Of a stretch of 64,000 nucleotides of DNA, positions 33,243 through 42,064 are shown one piece after another. Location of the stretch: the NCBI GenBank assembly GCA_964649415.1, contig CAZYSK010000001.1:113593-177592 (forward strand), given 5' to 3'. The position numbers were made by a program, and so were the translations under genes. Source of the stretch: CAZYSK01 sp964649415 (GTDB lineage: Bacteria > Chloroflexota > Anaerolineae > B4-G1). Below the pieces are notes generated by a model, which ran no database searches, was not told the DNA's origin, and saw only the letters and a list, made by a program, of their open reading frames with translations. Position 1 is the stretch's first letter. Each line of letters starts with the position of its first letter.

Positions 33243-34904
33243 ATGTCATCCGTCGTTGGTCTCGTGCACAAGACGTGGAATGGAAGCAAGAGCATGACGT
33301 ATCAGAATTCTGCAACCCCACTGGAGCTTCCGGGATCAGGGCAAACCCGACAGCACACGCGAGATTCCAGTACTCAGCTGGGACAAGCTCGGCAGCGCCT
33401 GCCGATCAACCTGCTTTCGAACTTCGTGTGGCTGGTCGTGAACATGGGTGTAAACCTATGGTACACACCATATCTGATCGCTCATCTAGGGGTCAGCGCC
33501 TACGGGCTGGTGCCGCTGGCCGGCTCGGTCACTTCTTATATGACCGTCTTGACCACAGCCCTTAACGACGCGATCAGCCGGTTCCTGACGATTGACCTGG
33601 CCAAGAAGGACTTAGACGCGGCCAATCGCACGTTCAACACGGCCATCGTAAGCAGTTTGATCGTCATAGCGCTTCTGCTTCCTGTTGCACTGGTCATCTC
33701 CTGGTTTGGCCCCCAGATCTTCAACATACCTCCCGGGCACGAGCAGGACGCGCAGTGGCTGCTATTGCTGAGCACGATGACGTTCCTGACTACCACCTTT
33801 GCCAGCACCTTCGCGGTTTCCTCCTACGCTCAGCACCGCTTTGACCTGCGGCTACTCGTCAACACCGTTCGCCTGGGGGCCCAGCTTGTCACAGTCGTGC
33901 TCCTGTTCAACCTGCTAACCCCCAGTCTGTGGCAGGCGGGCCTTGGAATGCTCGTTTCGGCGTTCCTCCTGCTGTTGGGACACAGGGAACTCTGGCGCAA
34001 ACTGACGCCAGAGCTGACGCTGAAGCTTGGCTTGTTTGACCAACCCCTGTTGAAGCAGTTCATGGCGTTCAGCGGATGGGTGCTCGTCAACTCGATGGGC
34101 GCTATGCTGTTCTTGAACATTGATCTGATCGTGGCCAACCTCATCTTTGGTCCAGAGGTAGCCGGACGCTACGGCGCTGTGGTAATATTCCCCAGCGTGT
34201 TGCGCGCCGTAGCGGGGACAGCCAATGCGGTCTTGGTGCCGATTGTGATGACGCTATACGCACAAGGCAACCTGTCTGGACTCGCTCGCTTCTCTCGTCT
34301 GTCCGTGAAATCCATGGGCCTCATGGTAGCCCTGCCGATTGGGCTGCTATGTGGTTTGGGGAAACCTCTCCTGACAGTGTGGTTAGGCCCCGAGTTCTCA
34401 GACCTATCCCCGTTGGTCGTGGCACTGGTGGCACACCTGTGCATCAACCTGGCTGTCTCACCGCTGTTCTCTCTACAGGTGGCCACGAACAAGGTGCGCG
34501 TTCCGGCGCTCGTAACGCTAGCGATGGGGTTGGCCAACGCTGCTCTGGCCGTATCGCTTTCGCTGTGGACCGGTTGGGGGTACATCAGTATCGCTATCGC
34601 CGGGGCGATCGTGCTGATCATGAAGAATGCGCTCTTCACACCGCTTTACAACGCGCGGATTCTGGGCTTGTCTTGGTGGGCTTTCCTGCCGGCTCTGGGT
34701 ACCAGCGTTGTAGGATGCTTGTCCGCCGGCGCAATGGCCTACCTGATATCCCTGAACTGGAGCCTGACAGGATGGGTACAGCTCATCAGTGCGTGCGCGC
34801 TCGTTTCCGTTGCGTACCTGGTTGCCGTGTTCTTTCTAGGTCTCAGCGCGGATGATCGCCGATTCCTCAAGTCTGAGATGCAGCGCAGGATGAAACATGA
34901 GTGA
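33243..34904 (+). CDS. polysaccharide flippase (Wzx/MurJ-like, MOP superfamily)
   Basis: 553 residues with about 14 predicted membrane helices from residue 58 on. LPINLLSNFVWLVVNMGVNLWYTPYLIAHLG is the usual first helix pair of polysaccharide biosynthesis flippases, and MAFSGWVLVNSMGAMLFLNIDLIVANLIFG is the matching internal repeat. It flips undecaprenyl-linked repeat units across the membrane. The first 55 residues are hydrophilic and poorly conserved; ATG 33294 with GGAAG upstream is an alternative start. Its 3' end overlaps the next gene by 8 bases. Confidence 0.92.
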   Translation: MSSVVGLVHKTWNGSKSMTYQNSATPLELPGSGQTRQHTRDSSTQLGQARQRLPINLLSNFVWLVVNMGVNLWYTPYLIAHLGVSAYGLVPLAGSVTSYMTVLTTALNDAISRFLTIDLAKKDLDAANRTFNTAIVSSLIVIALLLPVALVISWFGPQIFNIPPGHEQDAQWLLLLSTMTFLTTTFASTFAVSSYAQHRFDLRLLVNTVRLGAQLVTVVLLFNLLTPSLWQAGLGMLVSAFLLLLGHRELWRKLTPELTLKLGLFDQPLLKQFMAFSGWVLVNSMGAMLFLNIDLIVANLIFGPEVAGRYGAVVIFPSVLRAVAGTANAVLVPIVMTLYAQGNLSGLARFSRLSVKSMGLMVALPIGLLCGLGKPLLTVWLGPEFSDLSPLVVALVAHLCINLAVSPLFSLQVATNKVRVPALVTLAMGLANAALAVSLSLWTGWGYISIAIAGAIVLIMKNALFTPLYNARILGLSWWAFLPALGTSVVGCLSAGAMAYLISLNWSLTGWVQLISACALVSVAYLVAVFFLGLSADDRRFLKSEMQRRMKHE

Positions 34905-35949
34905 CGCAAAGAACTCCGCATTAACCCTGCTGAAGCGCGTTTGGAGGACGGTGTACCAATTCGTACAGCATAATCTGGACGCGTTCTACAGTCACCTTCG
35001 TTACTTGAGATTCTCGAACTCATTCCATCGCTCCGCACGCGATCGCCAGAAGCTAGAGGCATTGTTGTTCTTCTACTACCACAAGATCGAGAAGGCGTTG
35101 GCCCTGCCTGAGGTGAAGCCGCTGTTCGGGCTGGGCTACATAGAGACGGTGCTTGACCTCATGGAGAGATGGGACAGTCTCACCGGTGACCGCGACGCAG
35201 TCGTGTTTCGCGGTGGCTACGCCTCGCTGGTCCGCTACCACACACACGTGGGCGAGGCCCTGGCGCAGGCGCGGCCGGCCCTGGCGCGGCGCATTGACAA
35301 GTTCCTGGCGGACTACGAGAGACCCGAGGAAGACCTGAGCGCCGGTGGCACACGCACAATCACCGCCGCGACGCTGCAGACGTGCTCGGGTACGCTTTTT
35401 GAGCATTTCGTCGATTGCCGGCACAGCGTGCGCAACTTCACCGAGCGCCACGTGCCCGACAATGAGATCGTCCAAGCAGTCAGGCTGGCCCAGCGCAGCC
35501 CTTCCGTCTGCAACCGGCAGTGTTGGCGCGTCCACGTGTTCACGTCTGAGCACGACAAAGGCCTCGTGCTTCATCAACAGAACGGCAACGCCGGCTTTGG
35601 TCATCTGGCAGACCGCGTGCTCTTGATCACCGCAGACCTCAGGGCCTTCATCTCCACCGGTGAGCGTCACCAAGCCTACGTAGATGGGGGCATGTTTGCG
35701 ATGACGCTGGTTTACGCGCTGCTTGCTCGGGGAATCGCGTCCTGCTGCCTCAACGTGTGCCACTCTTCCTCTCAGGACCTTGCGCTCCGCAGAGTCTGCA
35801 AAATCCCCAAGTGGGAAGTTCCCGTGATGATGATCGTCGTCGGTTATCCACCCGACAGCCTCCAGGTAGCCGTCTCGGCCCGAAAGCTCACGGAGTCCAT
35901 GCTGTTTTTCCGCAGTCTAGGCTCGGAAGCGCCGATTGGTGCGGAGTAG
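34897..35949 (+). CDS. nitroreductase-like flavoprotein
   Basis: 350 residues. The N-terminal 160 are helical and basic, with no clear family (FFYYHKIEKALALPEVKPLFG). The C-terminal 190 follow the nitroreductase pattern: CRHSVRNFTERHVPDNEIVQAVRLAQRSPSVCNRQCWRVHVF for FMN binding, then VDGGMFAMTLVYALLARGIASCCLN. Such two-domain proteins recur in polysaccharide loci next to pyruvyltransferases, as here. It may oxidise or reduce a sugar or an attached group; the exact reaction is unknown. The start overlaps the flippase gene, indicating coupling. Confidence 0.85.
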   Translation: MSDAKNSALTLLKRVWRTVYQFVQHNLDAFYSHLRYLRFSNSFHRSARDRQKLEALLFFYYHKIEKALALPEVKPLFGLGYIETVLDLMERWDSLTGDRDAVVFRGGYASLVRYHTHVGEALAQARPALARRIDKFLADYERPEEDLSAGGTRTITAATLQTCSGTLFEHFVDCRHSVRNFTERHVPDNEIVQAVRLAQRSPSVCNRQCWRVHVFTSEHDKGLVLHQQNGNAGFGHLADRVLLITADLRAFISTGERHQAYVDGGMFAMTLVYALLARGIASCCLNVCHSSSQDLALRRVCKIPKWEVPVMMIVVGYPPDSLQVAVSARKLTESMLFFRSLGSEAPIGAE

Positions 35950-36005
35950 CTGGGCCGGGCTCATTCCTGGCTTAACCGAAAGGAACCACATTCAGAAGGA
36001 ACAAC

Positions 36006-37298
36006 ATGAAGACCGAGGCCAAACCAGACAGCTTCGTCCTGGCAGGGAACGGGCCGTACGCAAACCGGGGTTGTGAGGCGATTGTACGAGGAACGACGGC
36101 GCTGCTGCGCGAGCAAGCTGGCGAGTGCCGCTTCATATCCAACTACTTCGCCTGGGAAACTTGCGAGGATGCAGCGCGTGAGATCGATCCAGCCATCGTC
36201 CATCAGCCGTTTCCTCAACTGAAGCGGTACAGCCTGTCCTGGCTCACGGAACAGGTCGCCCGTAAGGTGTTGCACCGGCCCTATAACATCGCGGGGATAT
36301 CGCGGACACTGCGCCGTTCGTTGCAGGAGGCCAAAGCGGTACTGATGCTCGGAGGCGACACCTACACGCTGGATTACGGGGTCCCACACTTCCGCTTCAA
36401 ACTCAACCATATTGCCTTAAAGCACGGGGTGCCGGTTGCCATTTGGGGGGCCTCCGTGGGCCCCTTTTCGAGCAACCCCGAGTTCGAGCGCTGGGCCGCC
36501 CAAGAACTCAGCCGGGTTTCACTCATCTGCGCCCGCGAAACTGAGACCCAGGCGTATCTTGCCAGTATTGGCTTGGAAGAGAACGTCACGCTGGCAGCAG
36601 ACCCAGCTTTTCACCTCATACCCTCGACGTGTGAGTTGCCGGCTGATATCGAAAGATGCTTGTCAGAGGGATGCATTGGCCTGAACCTGTCATCCCTTCA
36701 GCGCCGCTACATCCCGCGCGAGAGACTGAATAGCTCTGGGCAGGGCACGCTCGCGGCGTGGACCGAAATCGCGGCAGACGTTGTCCGCAGCCTGTTGCGT
36801 CGCTTCTCGCAGCCCGTGTTGTTGATCCCCCACGTCATATCGCCGGGTGGCGACATAGACCGCGACGACCACGCCTTCTTGAAGCGCGTCGCGCAGTTGA
36901 TTCAGGAGCCCGACGGAGTGCTGGTGCTGGGACCTGATCTGAACGCGGCACAGACGAAGTGGGTGATCAGCCGGGTGCGTGTGTTCGCCGGGGCACGAAC
37001 CCACTCAACTCTGGCTGCGATTTCGTCCAGTGTCCCAACTGTCTGTATAGGCTACAGCATGAAGGCCAGGGGCATCGCCAAGGACGTGTACGGACACCTC
37101 GATTGGCTTGTCAAAGGACAGGAGTTGATGGACCCTGCTGTGCTGTGCGATCGCTTGGTGTCGCTGTCCCGTCAAGAAGTCGAAATACGCTCGCACCTGG
37201 AGCGTGTCAACCCGGTGTTCCGCAGGCGGGCTCGAGAGGCAACACGAAGACTTCTTGATACTGTCGAGGGATATAGTGGATCCACAGGTGACTCCTGA
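36006..37298 (+). CDS. polysaccharide pyruvyl transferase family protein
   Basis: 430 residues. The N-terminal VLAGNGPYANRGCEAIVRG and LMLGGDTYTLDYG, and the C-terminal FAGARTHSTLAAISSSVPTVCIGYSMKARG, match the CsaB/WcaK GT-B-like family that adds ketal-linked pyruvate from PEP to a sugar. The RxH in the C-terminal motif is the expected catalytic region. Pyruvylation gives the glycan a negative charge. ATG follows AAGGAACAAC. It lies 56 bases after the nitroreductase-like gene. Confidence 0.92.
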   Translation: MKTEAKPDSFVLAGNGPYANRGCEAIVRGTTALLREQAGECRFISNYFAWETCEDAAREIDPAIVHQPFPQLKRYSLSWLTEQVARKVLHRPYNIAGISRTLRRSLQEAKAVLMLGGDTYTLDYGVPHFRFKLNHIALKHGVPVAIWGASVGPFSSNPEFERWAAQELSRVSLICARETETQAYLASIGLEENVTLAADPAFHLIPSTCELPADIERCLSEGCIGLNLSSLQRRYIPRERLNSSGQGTLAAWTEIAADVVRSLLRRFSQPVLLIPHVISPGGDIDRDDHAFLKRVAQLIQEPDGVLVLGPDLNAAQTKWVISRVRVFAGARTHSTLAAISSSVPTVCIGYSMKARGIAKDVYGHLDWLVKGQELMDPAVLCDRLVSLSRQEVEIRSHLERVNPVFRRRAREATRRLLDTVEGYSGSTGDS

Positions 37299-37353
37299 TT
37301 GAAGCGTGGGCCTGGCGCAGTTGAGTGAACGGCGGGGGTTTAAGGAGACGAGG

Positions 37354-38532
37354 ATGCGAGTCTTATACCTGGGTGCGAATTTGCGAATGGAGCTATCCAC
37401 GTCCTCAGGGCCCCAGATTCGTGCCCTGGGATTGAAGCAGGGACTTGAACAGGCAGGTGTCGAAGTGATACCGCTCATGGCGGGCGATCAGACCAAGACC
37501 GAGGGCGCACGAACCGTATACCGGAAAACGTTGAAGCGCTCCCTGCCGCCGAGAATCACCGGCGCTATGCGGGACGCCTATGAGATTCTCAATGATTGGA
37601 GGCTCTATCGGGACATCAGAACCCAGGTCGAGGAGATAGAGCCTGATGTCATTCTGCAGCAGCACGTGCGCTACGGGCAGGTAGGTGTCCGATTGAGCCG
37701 CAAGTATGGCATACCGGTCTTCCTCGATGACATCACACCGATATGGGAAGGCGAGCGGTACTCTGATCGGAGTCTCAAGCTCATTGCTCAATACATTCGG
37801 AAGCGGGTATTCGCTCAAGCCACCGGTCTGATCGCCGTCTCGCGGGACATGGAGAAACAGCTTCGCTCCGAAAACGTGCCCGATCATCGCATACACTTCG
37901 TGCCCAACGGCGTGGATTGCACCCGGTTCGATCCCGATGCCGTTTCGATGGAAGTACGCCAGAGATACGGTCTGACCGACAAGACCGTCATCGGCTACGT
38001 GGGCGGATTCGCGCGCTGGCACAAGCTGGATTTCTTCGTGGAGGTGGCTTTCTCCGTCGCCGAAGTACTCCCCGATGCCCACTTCATCCTGGTGGGCTAC
38101 GATCCAGGCGGAAGCGTGGAAAGCCTGGCCCGCGAACGTGGGTTGGCAGATCGCTTCACTTTCCCAGGCGGCGTACCGCATTCCGAAGTACCTCTCTACC
38201 TGAACGCTATGGACATCGCTATCCTGCCAAGCACCCTCCCATATATGTCGCCAATCAAGATCTACGAGTATATGGCCATGCGCAAGCCAGTTATCGCACC
38301 CAGCGGGAACTCGATCACCGAGGAGATGGTCATTCCGTACAAGAATGGCTTGCTGTTCGAGGCAGGGAGTGAGGACGCCATGCGGGAAGCGATAATCCTG
38401 CTGGCAACTAACCCTGAGCTCAGGCAAAGGATGGGTGTAGAGGCACGAGATTGGGTACAGACTAGCTTCACCTGGTATAATCAGGCGAGCAGATTGCTCA
38501 AGGCATTCCAGGCCGCGCAGTCTGGGAGCTAG
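37354..38532 (+). CDS. GT4 family glycosyltransferase
   Basis: 392 residues from ATG 37354, six bases after AAGGAG; the frame from 37306 adds 16 unlikely residues. A GT-B fold: N-terminal MRVLYLGANLRMELSTSSGPQIR, a linker at FVPNGVDCTRFDP, TVIGYVGGFARWHKLDFF at the nucleotide-binding half, and SPIKIYEYMAMRKPVIAPSGN carrying the EX7E-like donor motif. It retains configuration and builds the repeat unit from a nucleotide-sugar. The sugar is not predictable. Confidence 0.92.
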   Translation: MRVLYLGANLRMELSTSSGPQIRALGLKQGLEQAGVEVIPLMAGDQTKTEGARTVYRKTLKRSLPPRITGAMRDAYEILNDWRLYRDIRTQVEEIEPDVILQQHVRYGQVGVRLSRKYGIPVFLDDITPIWEGERYSDRSLKLIAQYIRKRVFAQATGLIAVSRDMEKQLRSENVPDHRIHFVPNGVDCTRFDPDAVSMEVRQRYGLTDKTVIGYVGGFARWHKLDFFVEVAFSVAEVLPDAHFILVGYDPGGSVESLARERGLADRFTFPGGVPHSEVPLYLNAMDIAILPSTLPYMSPIKIYEYMAMRKPVIAPSGNSITEEMVIPYKNGLLFEAGSEDAMREAIILLATNPELRQRMGVEARDWVQTSFTWYNQASRLLKAFQAAQSGS

Positions 38533-38603
38533 TACGCGCGACGGAGAGGCTCAGTTCGGGCAGTTCTGTGCGTGGGTTGTGCATGATCCGAGATTGATGT
38601 CGA

Positions 38604-39542
38604 ATGAGAGCACTAGTCGTAACCAACATGTATCCAACTGCCGAAGAGCCAGCCTATGGCACCTTCATCCACACCCAGGTCGAGTTCCTGAGAGCAAACG
38701 GTGTGGAGGTGGACGTCTGCTTCATCAACGGGCGCAAGAGCAAGCTGGATTACTTGTGGGGCACGTTTCGCTTCTGGCGGACTATCCTGAGGTCCAAGTA
38801 TGACGTGGTACACGCACACTACGTGCAGTCGGGAGCCGTGGCCAGGCTACAGTGGCGCTCGCCAGTCATCCTCACGCATCACGGCTCCGATGTGCTATCC
38901 CAATCCTGGGAAGCGACGCTTTCCCATCTGCTCCACCCGTTGTTCGACCGGGTGATCGTCGTCTCCAAGGAGATGTGGCAAGTGTTCAAGGACGATCGAA
39001 CCGTCGTGATCCCGGGGGGAATAAATCTGGAAGACATGCGGCCTATGCCGCAGGCTGAGGCCCGCGAGGAGTTAGGGCTTCCACCGGACAAGCCATTGAT
39101 CCTGTGGGCCGGCCAGTATTGGCAACCTGTCAAACGTTTCTCTATGACCAAACAGGCGGTGGCCTTGGTGCAGGAACAGTGTCCGGAGGCTGAGTTGGTC
39201 GTCGTGGCGAACGAACCCCATCGAGTCATGCCACTGTACATGAATGCCTGTGACGCGATTGTGCTCACCTCATATACTGAAGGGTCGCCCACGGTCATCA
39301 AAGAGGCAATGGCGTGCAACCTGCCGGTCGTCTCCGTGGATGTTGGGGATGTGGCGGAGGTCGTCGAAGGGGTTGAGGGGTGTCATATCGTCGAGCCCAA
39401 TGCCCCCGCTGTTGCCGAGGGCCTGCTGCAGGTGCTCAGCAAGCGGCAGCGCACCCAGGGGCGTGGACGTGTAGCCCATCTCGATTCCCGACTGGTCAGC
39501 CAGCGCGTCGTTGACGTCTACAAGCAGTTGTGTGCGTCTTGA
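38604..39542 (+). CDS. GT4 family glycosyltransferase, short
   Basis: 312 residues, shorter than usual for the family (350-400). The acceptor half holds VVTNMYPTAEEPAYGTFIHTQVEFL and VILTHHGSDVL; the donor half holds LILWAGQYWQPVKRF and LTSYTEGSPTVIKEAMACNLPVVSVDVGD with the EX7E motif. The reduction is mainly in the N-terminal domain. It runs into the FG-GAP gene and, with the gene at 37354, belongs to the repeat-unit assembly set. Confidence 0.92.
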   Translation: MRALVVTNMYPTAEEPAYGTFIHTQVEFLRANGVEVDVCFINGRKSKLDYLWGTFRFWRTILRSKYDVVHAHYVQSGAVARLQWRSPVILTHHGSDVLSQSWEATLSHLLHPLFDRVIVVSKEMWQVFKDDRTVVIPGGINLEDMRPMPQAEAREELGLPPDKPLILWAGQYWQPVKRFSMTKQAVALVQEQCPEAELVVVANEPHRVMPLYMNACDAIVLTSYTEGSPTVIKEAMACNLPVVSVDVGDVAEVVEGVEGCHIVEPNAPAVAEGLLQVLSKRQRTQGRGRVAHLDSRLVSQRVVDVYKQLCAS

Positions 39543-39559
39543 TTGACAGGGGCCGAGAC

Positions 39560-42064
39560 ATGCGGACTGTAGACCAGCAGAGAACACAGGCGGAATGGGG
39601 CATACCCCGGCTACGGGTGTTCTGGCTGCCGGCAGTCCTCGTTCTCATGGCGGTTGGGCTGCGTTCTACTGCCGCACGAGCCGAGCCCAACTCATTTCCT
39701 AACGGGGGCTTCGAGGTCTTTCCCAGCAGTGGACCCGACGATTGGCAGTGGCCTGGCACAGACTGGACCTGGGACAGCGGGGGCGCTCACAGCGGCGAAC
39801 GTTCCGCTCGCGTTAGCCGCAGCTCTGGGAGCGGGACGGCCAGCCTGTGGTCTGCCTATGTATCGGTACAACCTTCGACAGTCTACACGCTGAGCTATTG
39901 GATGCGCACACAGTACGCCACCTGGTATCCCCGGGTCGGCATATACCAGTACACCGGCGGCGGAGTCCGGGTCGGTCCCAGCCTGAACGCGTACGTCAAT
40001 ATCGGAGATGGCACCAACGATTGGACGCGCGCGACGTACCGATTTCAGACGATGCCCGACGCGGACACAATTCGGTTGCGGATCTACCTTTGGACGGACA
40101 CCACGGGTACCTTCTGGTTCGACGACTTCGACCTCAGCCTGGACGCGCCGGCGACATACCCGCTTCAGCCCGGTTTTCCGATGTTTGCCTCGGGCTGGGT
40201 GTTCTTCTCCTCTCCGACCGTCGCAGACATTGACGAGGACGGGGACAACGAGGTACTGGTGGGCGGGGGGAGCTACGTGGATGGCTGGGACGACGCCGGT
40301 GACCCGCTATCTGGTTTTCCCCTGGCCACCGGGGATCGGGGCATTGTCGGTCAGTTGGCTGTAGCAGACCTCGACGGCGATGGGGATATGGAGATCGCTG
40401 CGGGCACTCAAGCACCCTTCACGGGAGCGCAGGGACGCGTGTTCATCTGGCATCACAATGGCACCTCCCTGGCTGGCTGGCCACAGAGCGTAGCCTGGAA
40501 TACCCAGTACTCCACCAACTCGTCCTGGGTCAGCTCCATCGCGCTGGCGGATATCGATGGAGAAGGCGATCTGGAGATCCTGGCCAGCACGACGAACAAC
40601 GCCGCCTACTTTGGAGCGAATCCACCCGCAACCCCCGATCTGTATGCCTGGCACGCCGACGGCTCTTTGGTCAGCGGGGACTGGCCTGCCTCGCACACCA
40701 TTGCCGGCATCTATGGCGCTATCGCAACGGGCGATCTAAGCGGCGACGGACGCAGTAACGTCATCGTGGGTCGGGACCATCACTATCTCAACGCCTACGC
40801 TGCTGACGGGCGCGCTCTGTCCGGCTGGCCGATCACCACCTTCGTGAACGGCAACGACGGGGAGTACTACACAGACCAGCGCCTGGAATACAGCAATGGC
40901 GCTCCGGCCATCGCGGATATCGATGGCGACGGCACGGTGGAATACATTGCGATGGGCAATGTGTTCAACCCTGGAGATGGGGGGAGTCCTGTCAACAGTG
41001 GGCTGCTGGTGCTGGAACCCGACGGCACGCGGCTGTCCGGCTGGGAGACAGCAGCGCTGGGCGCAGGAATCCTGACGCACGAAGAACAGCCGCGCCTGGC
41101 GCCAGCAGTGGCTGACCTGGACGCTGACGGTCAGCTTGAGATCGTCGTCGCCACTCCCGATGGCTGGATCCGAGCCTACAGGGCCGACGGGACAGTCCTC
41201 TGGGCGTTCAACTACACTCAAGGGGCGACCCTCTTCGCCAGTGAACCCGTGATCGGGGATGTAGATGGAGACGGTGCCCTGGAGGTCGTCTTCGGCACGT
41301 ACGTTCCCCTACAGCGGTACAGCGACAGGGACGGCCCGGTAGGCGTATGGGGGCTGGAGCCCGATGGGGCGGTCATGTCGGGCTTTCCTTTGCCCGTCAG
41401 CACCCCCGGCGTTCGTGCGGCCCCCACACTGGCGGACTTGGATGGCGATGGCGATCTGGAGGTTCTGGCAGTCAACAGGGCGGGCCTGGTCGTCGCCTGG
41501 GACGTCCCAACTCCCTATGAGCCCACCAGATTGCCCTGGCCGACGGGCCGTCACGATTTGCGTCGCAGCGCAACGTACCAGCGGCCTGAACCTGACTTCA
41601 GCTTAACCCGCAAATTCGCCGCCCCGCCCGTGGCGCAGCACGGCGAGACCGCTGTGTTTACGATCCGGCTGGTCAGCAATGAGCCAGTAACCCACACCCT
41701 GCGACTGACAGATGTCATCCCGGGTGGCGTATCGTATGTGGCGGATACACTGCACGCGACAAGCGGGGCAGTCACGGAAACGAATGGAGTCCTGCATTGG
41801 CAGGGCGCGCTGACAGGATCATCAGCGGTGGACGTCACGTACTCAGTAATTGTCACTGCGGACGCCCCGCGAATGATCCGCAACACTGTCGAGATTGATA
41901 CAATCGTCAGTGGGGTGATATCTCGAACTGGGTACCTGTGCGCCAACGGGTTCTCTATCCATCTACCTGTGATCGTGAGGGATTTTGTAGGGCACGCCTC
42001 GCAAGCGCGCGAGACGGGCCCACCACAGACAGCAGATGCATTTCAGTGGGAGAAAGACAAATGA
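39560..42064 (+). CDS. secreted FG-GAP repeat protein with DUF11 domain
   Basis: 834 residues from ATG 39560, giving a signal peptide to about residue 41 (AARA); GTG 39530 is possible but lengthens it. A CBM-like jelly roll (about 42-200, NGGFEVFPSSGPDDWQWPG) is followed by a beta-propeller made of seven or more FG-GAP/VCBS repeats, each with a calcium-loop such as DIDEDGDNEV, DLDGDGDMEI, DIDGDGTVEY and DVDGDGALEV. A C-terminal DUF11 domain (about 690-800) completes it. The family is integrin-alpha-like; a surface adhesin or glycan-binding role is inferred. Its stop overlaps the BcsB-like start as ATGA. Confidence 0.88.
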   Translation: MRTVDQQRTQAEWGIPRLRVFWLPAVLVLMAVGLRSTAARAEPNSFPNGGFEVFPSSGPDDWQWPGTDWTWDSGGAHSGERSARVSRSSGSGTASLWSAYVSVQPSTVYTLSYWMRTQYATWYPRVGIYQYTGGGVRVGPSLNAYVNIGDGTNDWTRATYRFQTMPDADTIRLRIYLWTDTTGTFWFDDFDLSLDAPATYPLQPGFPMFASGWVFFSSPTVADIDEDGDNEVLVGGGSYVDGWDDAGDPLSGFPLATGDRGIVGQLAVADLDGDGDMEIAAGTQAPFTGAQGRVFIWHHNGTSLAGWPQSVAWNTQYSTNSSWVSSIALADIDGEGDLEILASTTNNAAYFGANPPATPDLYAWHADGSLVSGDWPASHTIAGIYGAIATGDLSGDGRSNVIVGRDHHYLNAYAADGRALSGWPITTFVNGNDGEYYTDQRLEYSNGAPAIADIDGDGTVEYIAMGNVFNPGDGGSPVNSGLLVLEPDGTRLSGWETAALGAGILTHEEQPRLAPAVADLDADGQLEIVVATPDGWIRAYRADGTVLWAFNYTQGATLFASEPVIGDVDGDGALEVVFGTYVPLQRYSDRDGPVGVWGLEPDGAVMSGFPLPVSTPGVRAAPTLADLDGDGDLEVLAVNRAGLVVAWDVPTPYEPTRLPWPTGRHDLRRSATYQRPEPDFSLTRKFAAPPVAQHGETAVFTIRLVSNEPVTHTLRLTDVIPGGVSYVADTLHATSGAVTETNGVLHWQGALTGSSAVDVTYSVIVTADAPRMIRNTVEIDTIVSGVISRTGYLCANGFSIHLPVIVRDFVGHASQARETGPPQTADAFQWEKDK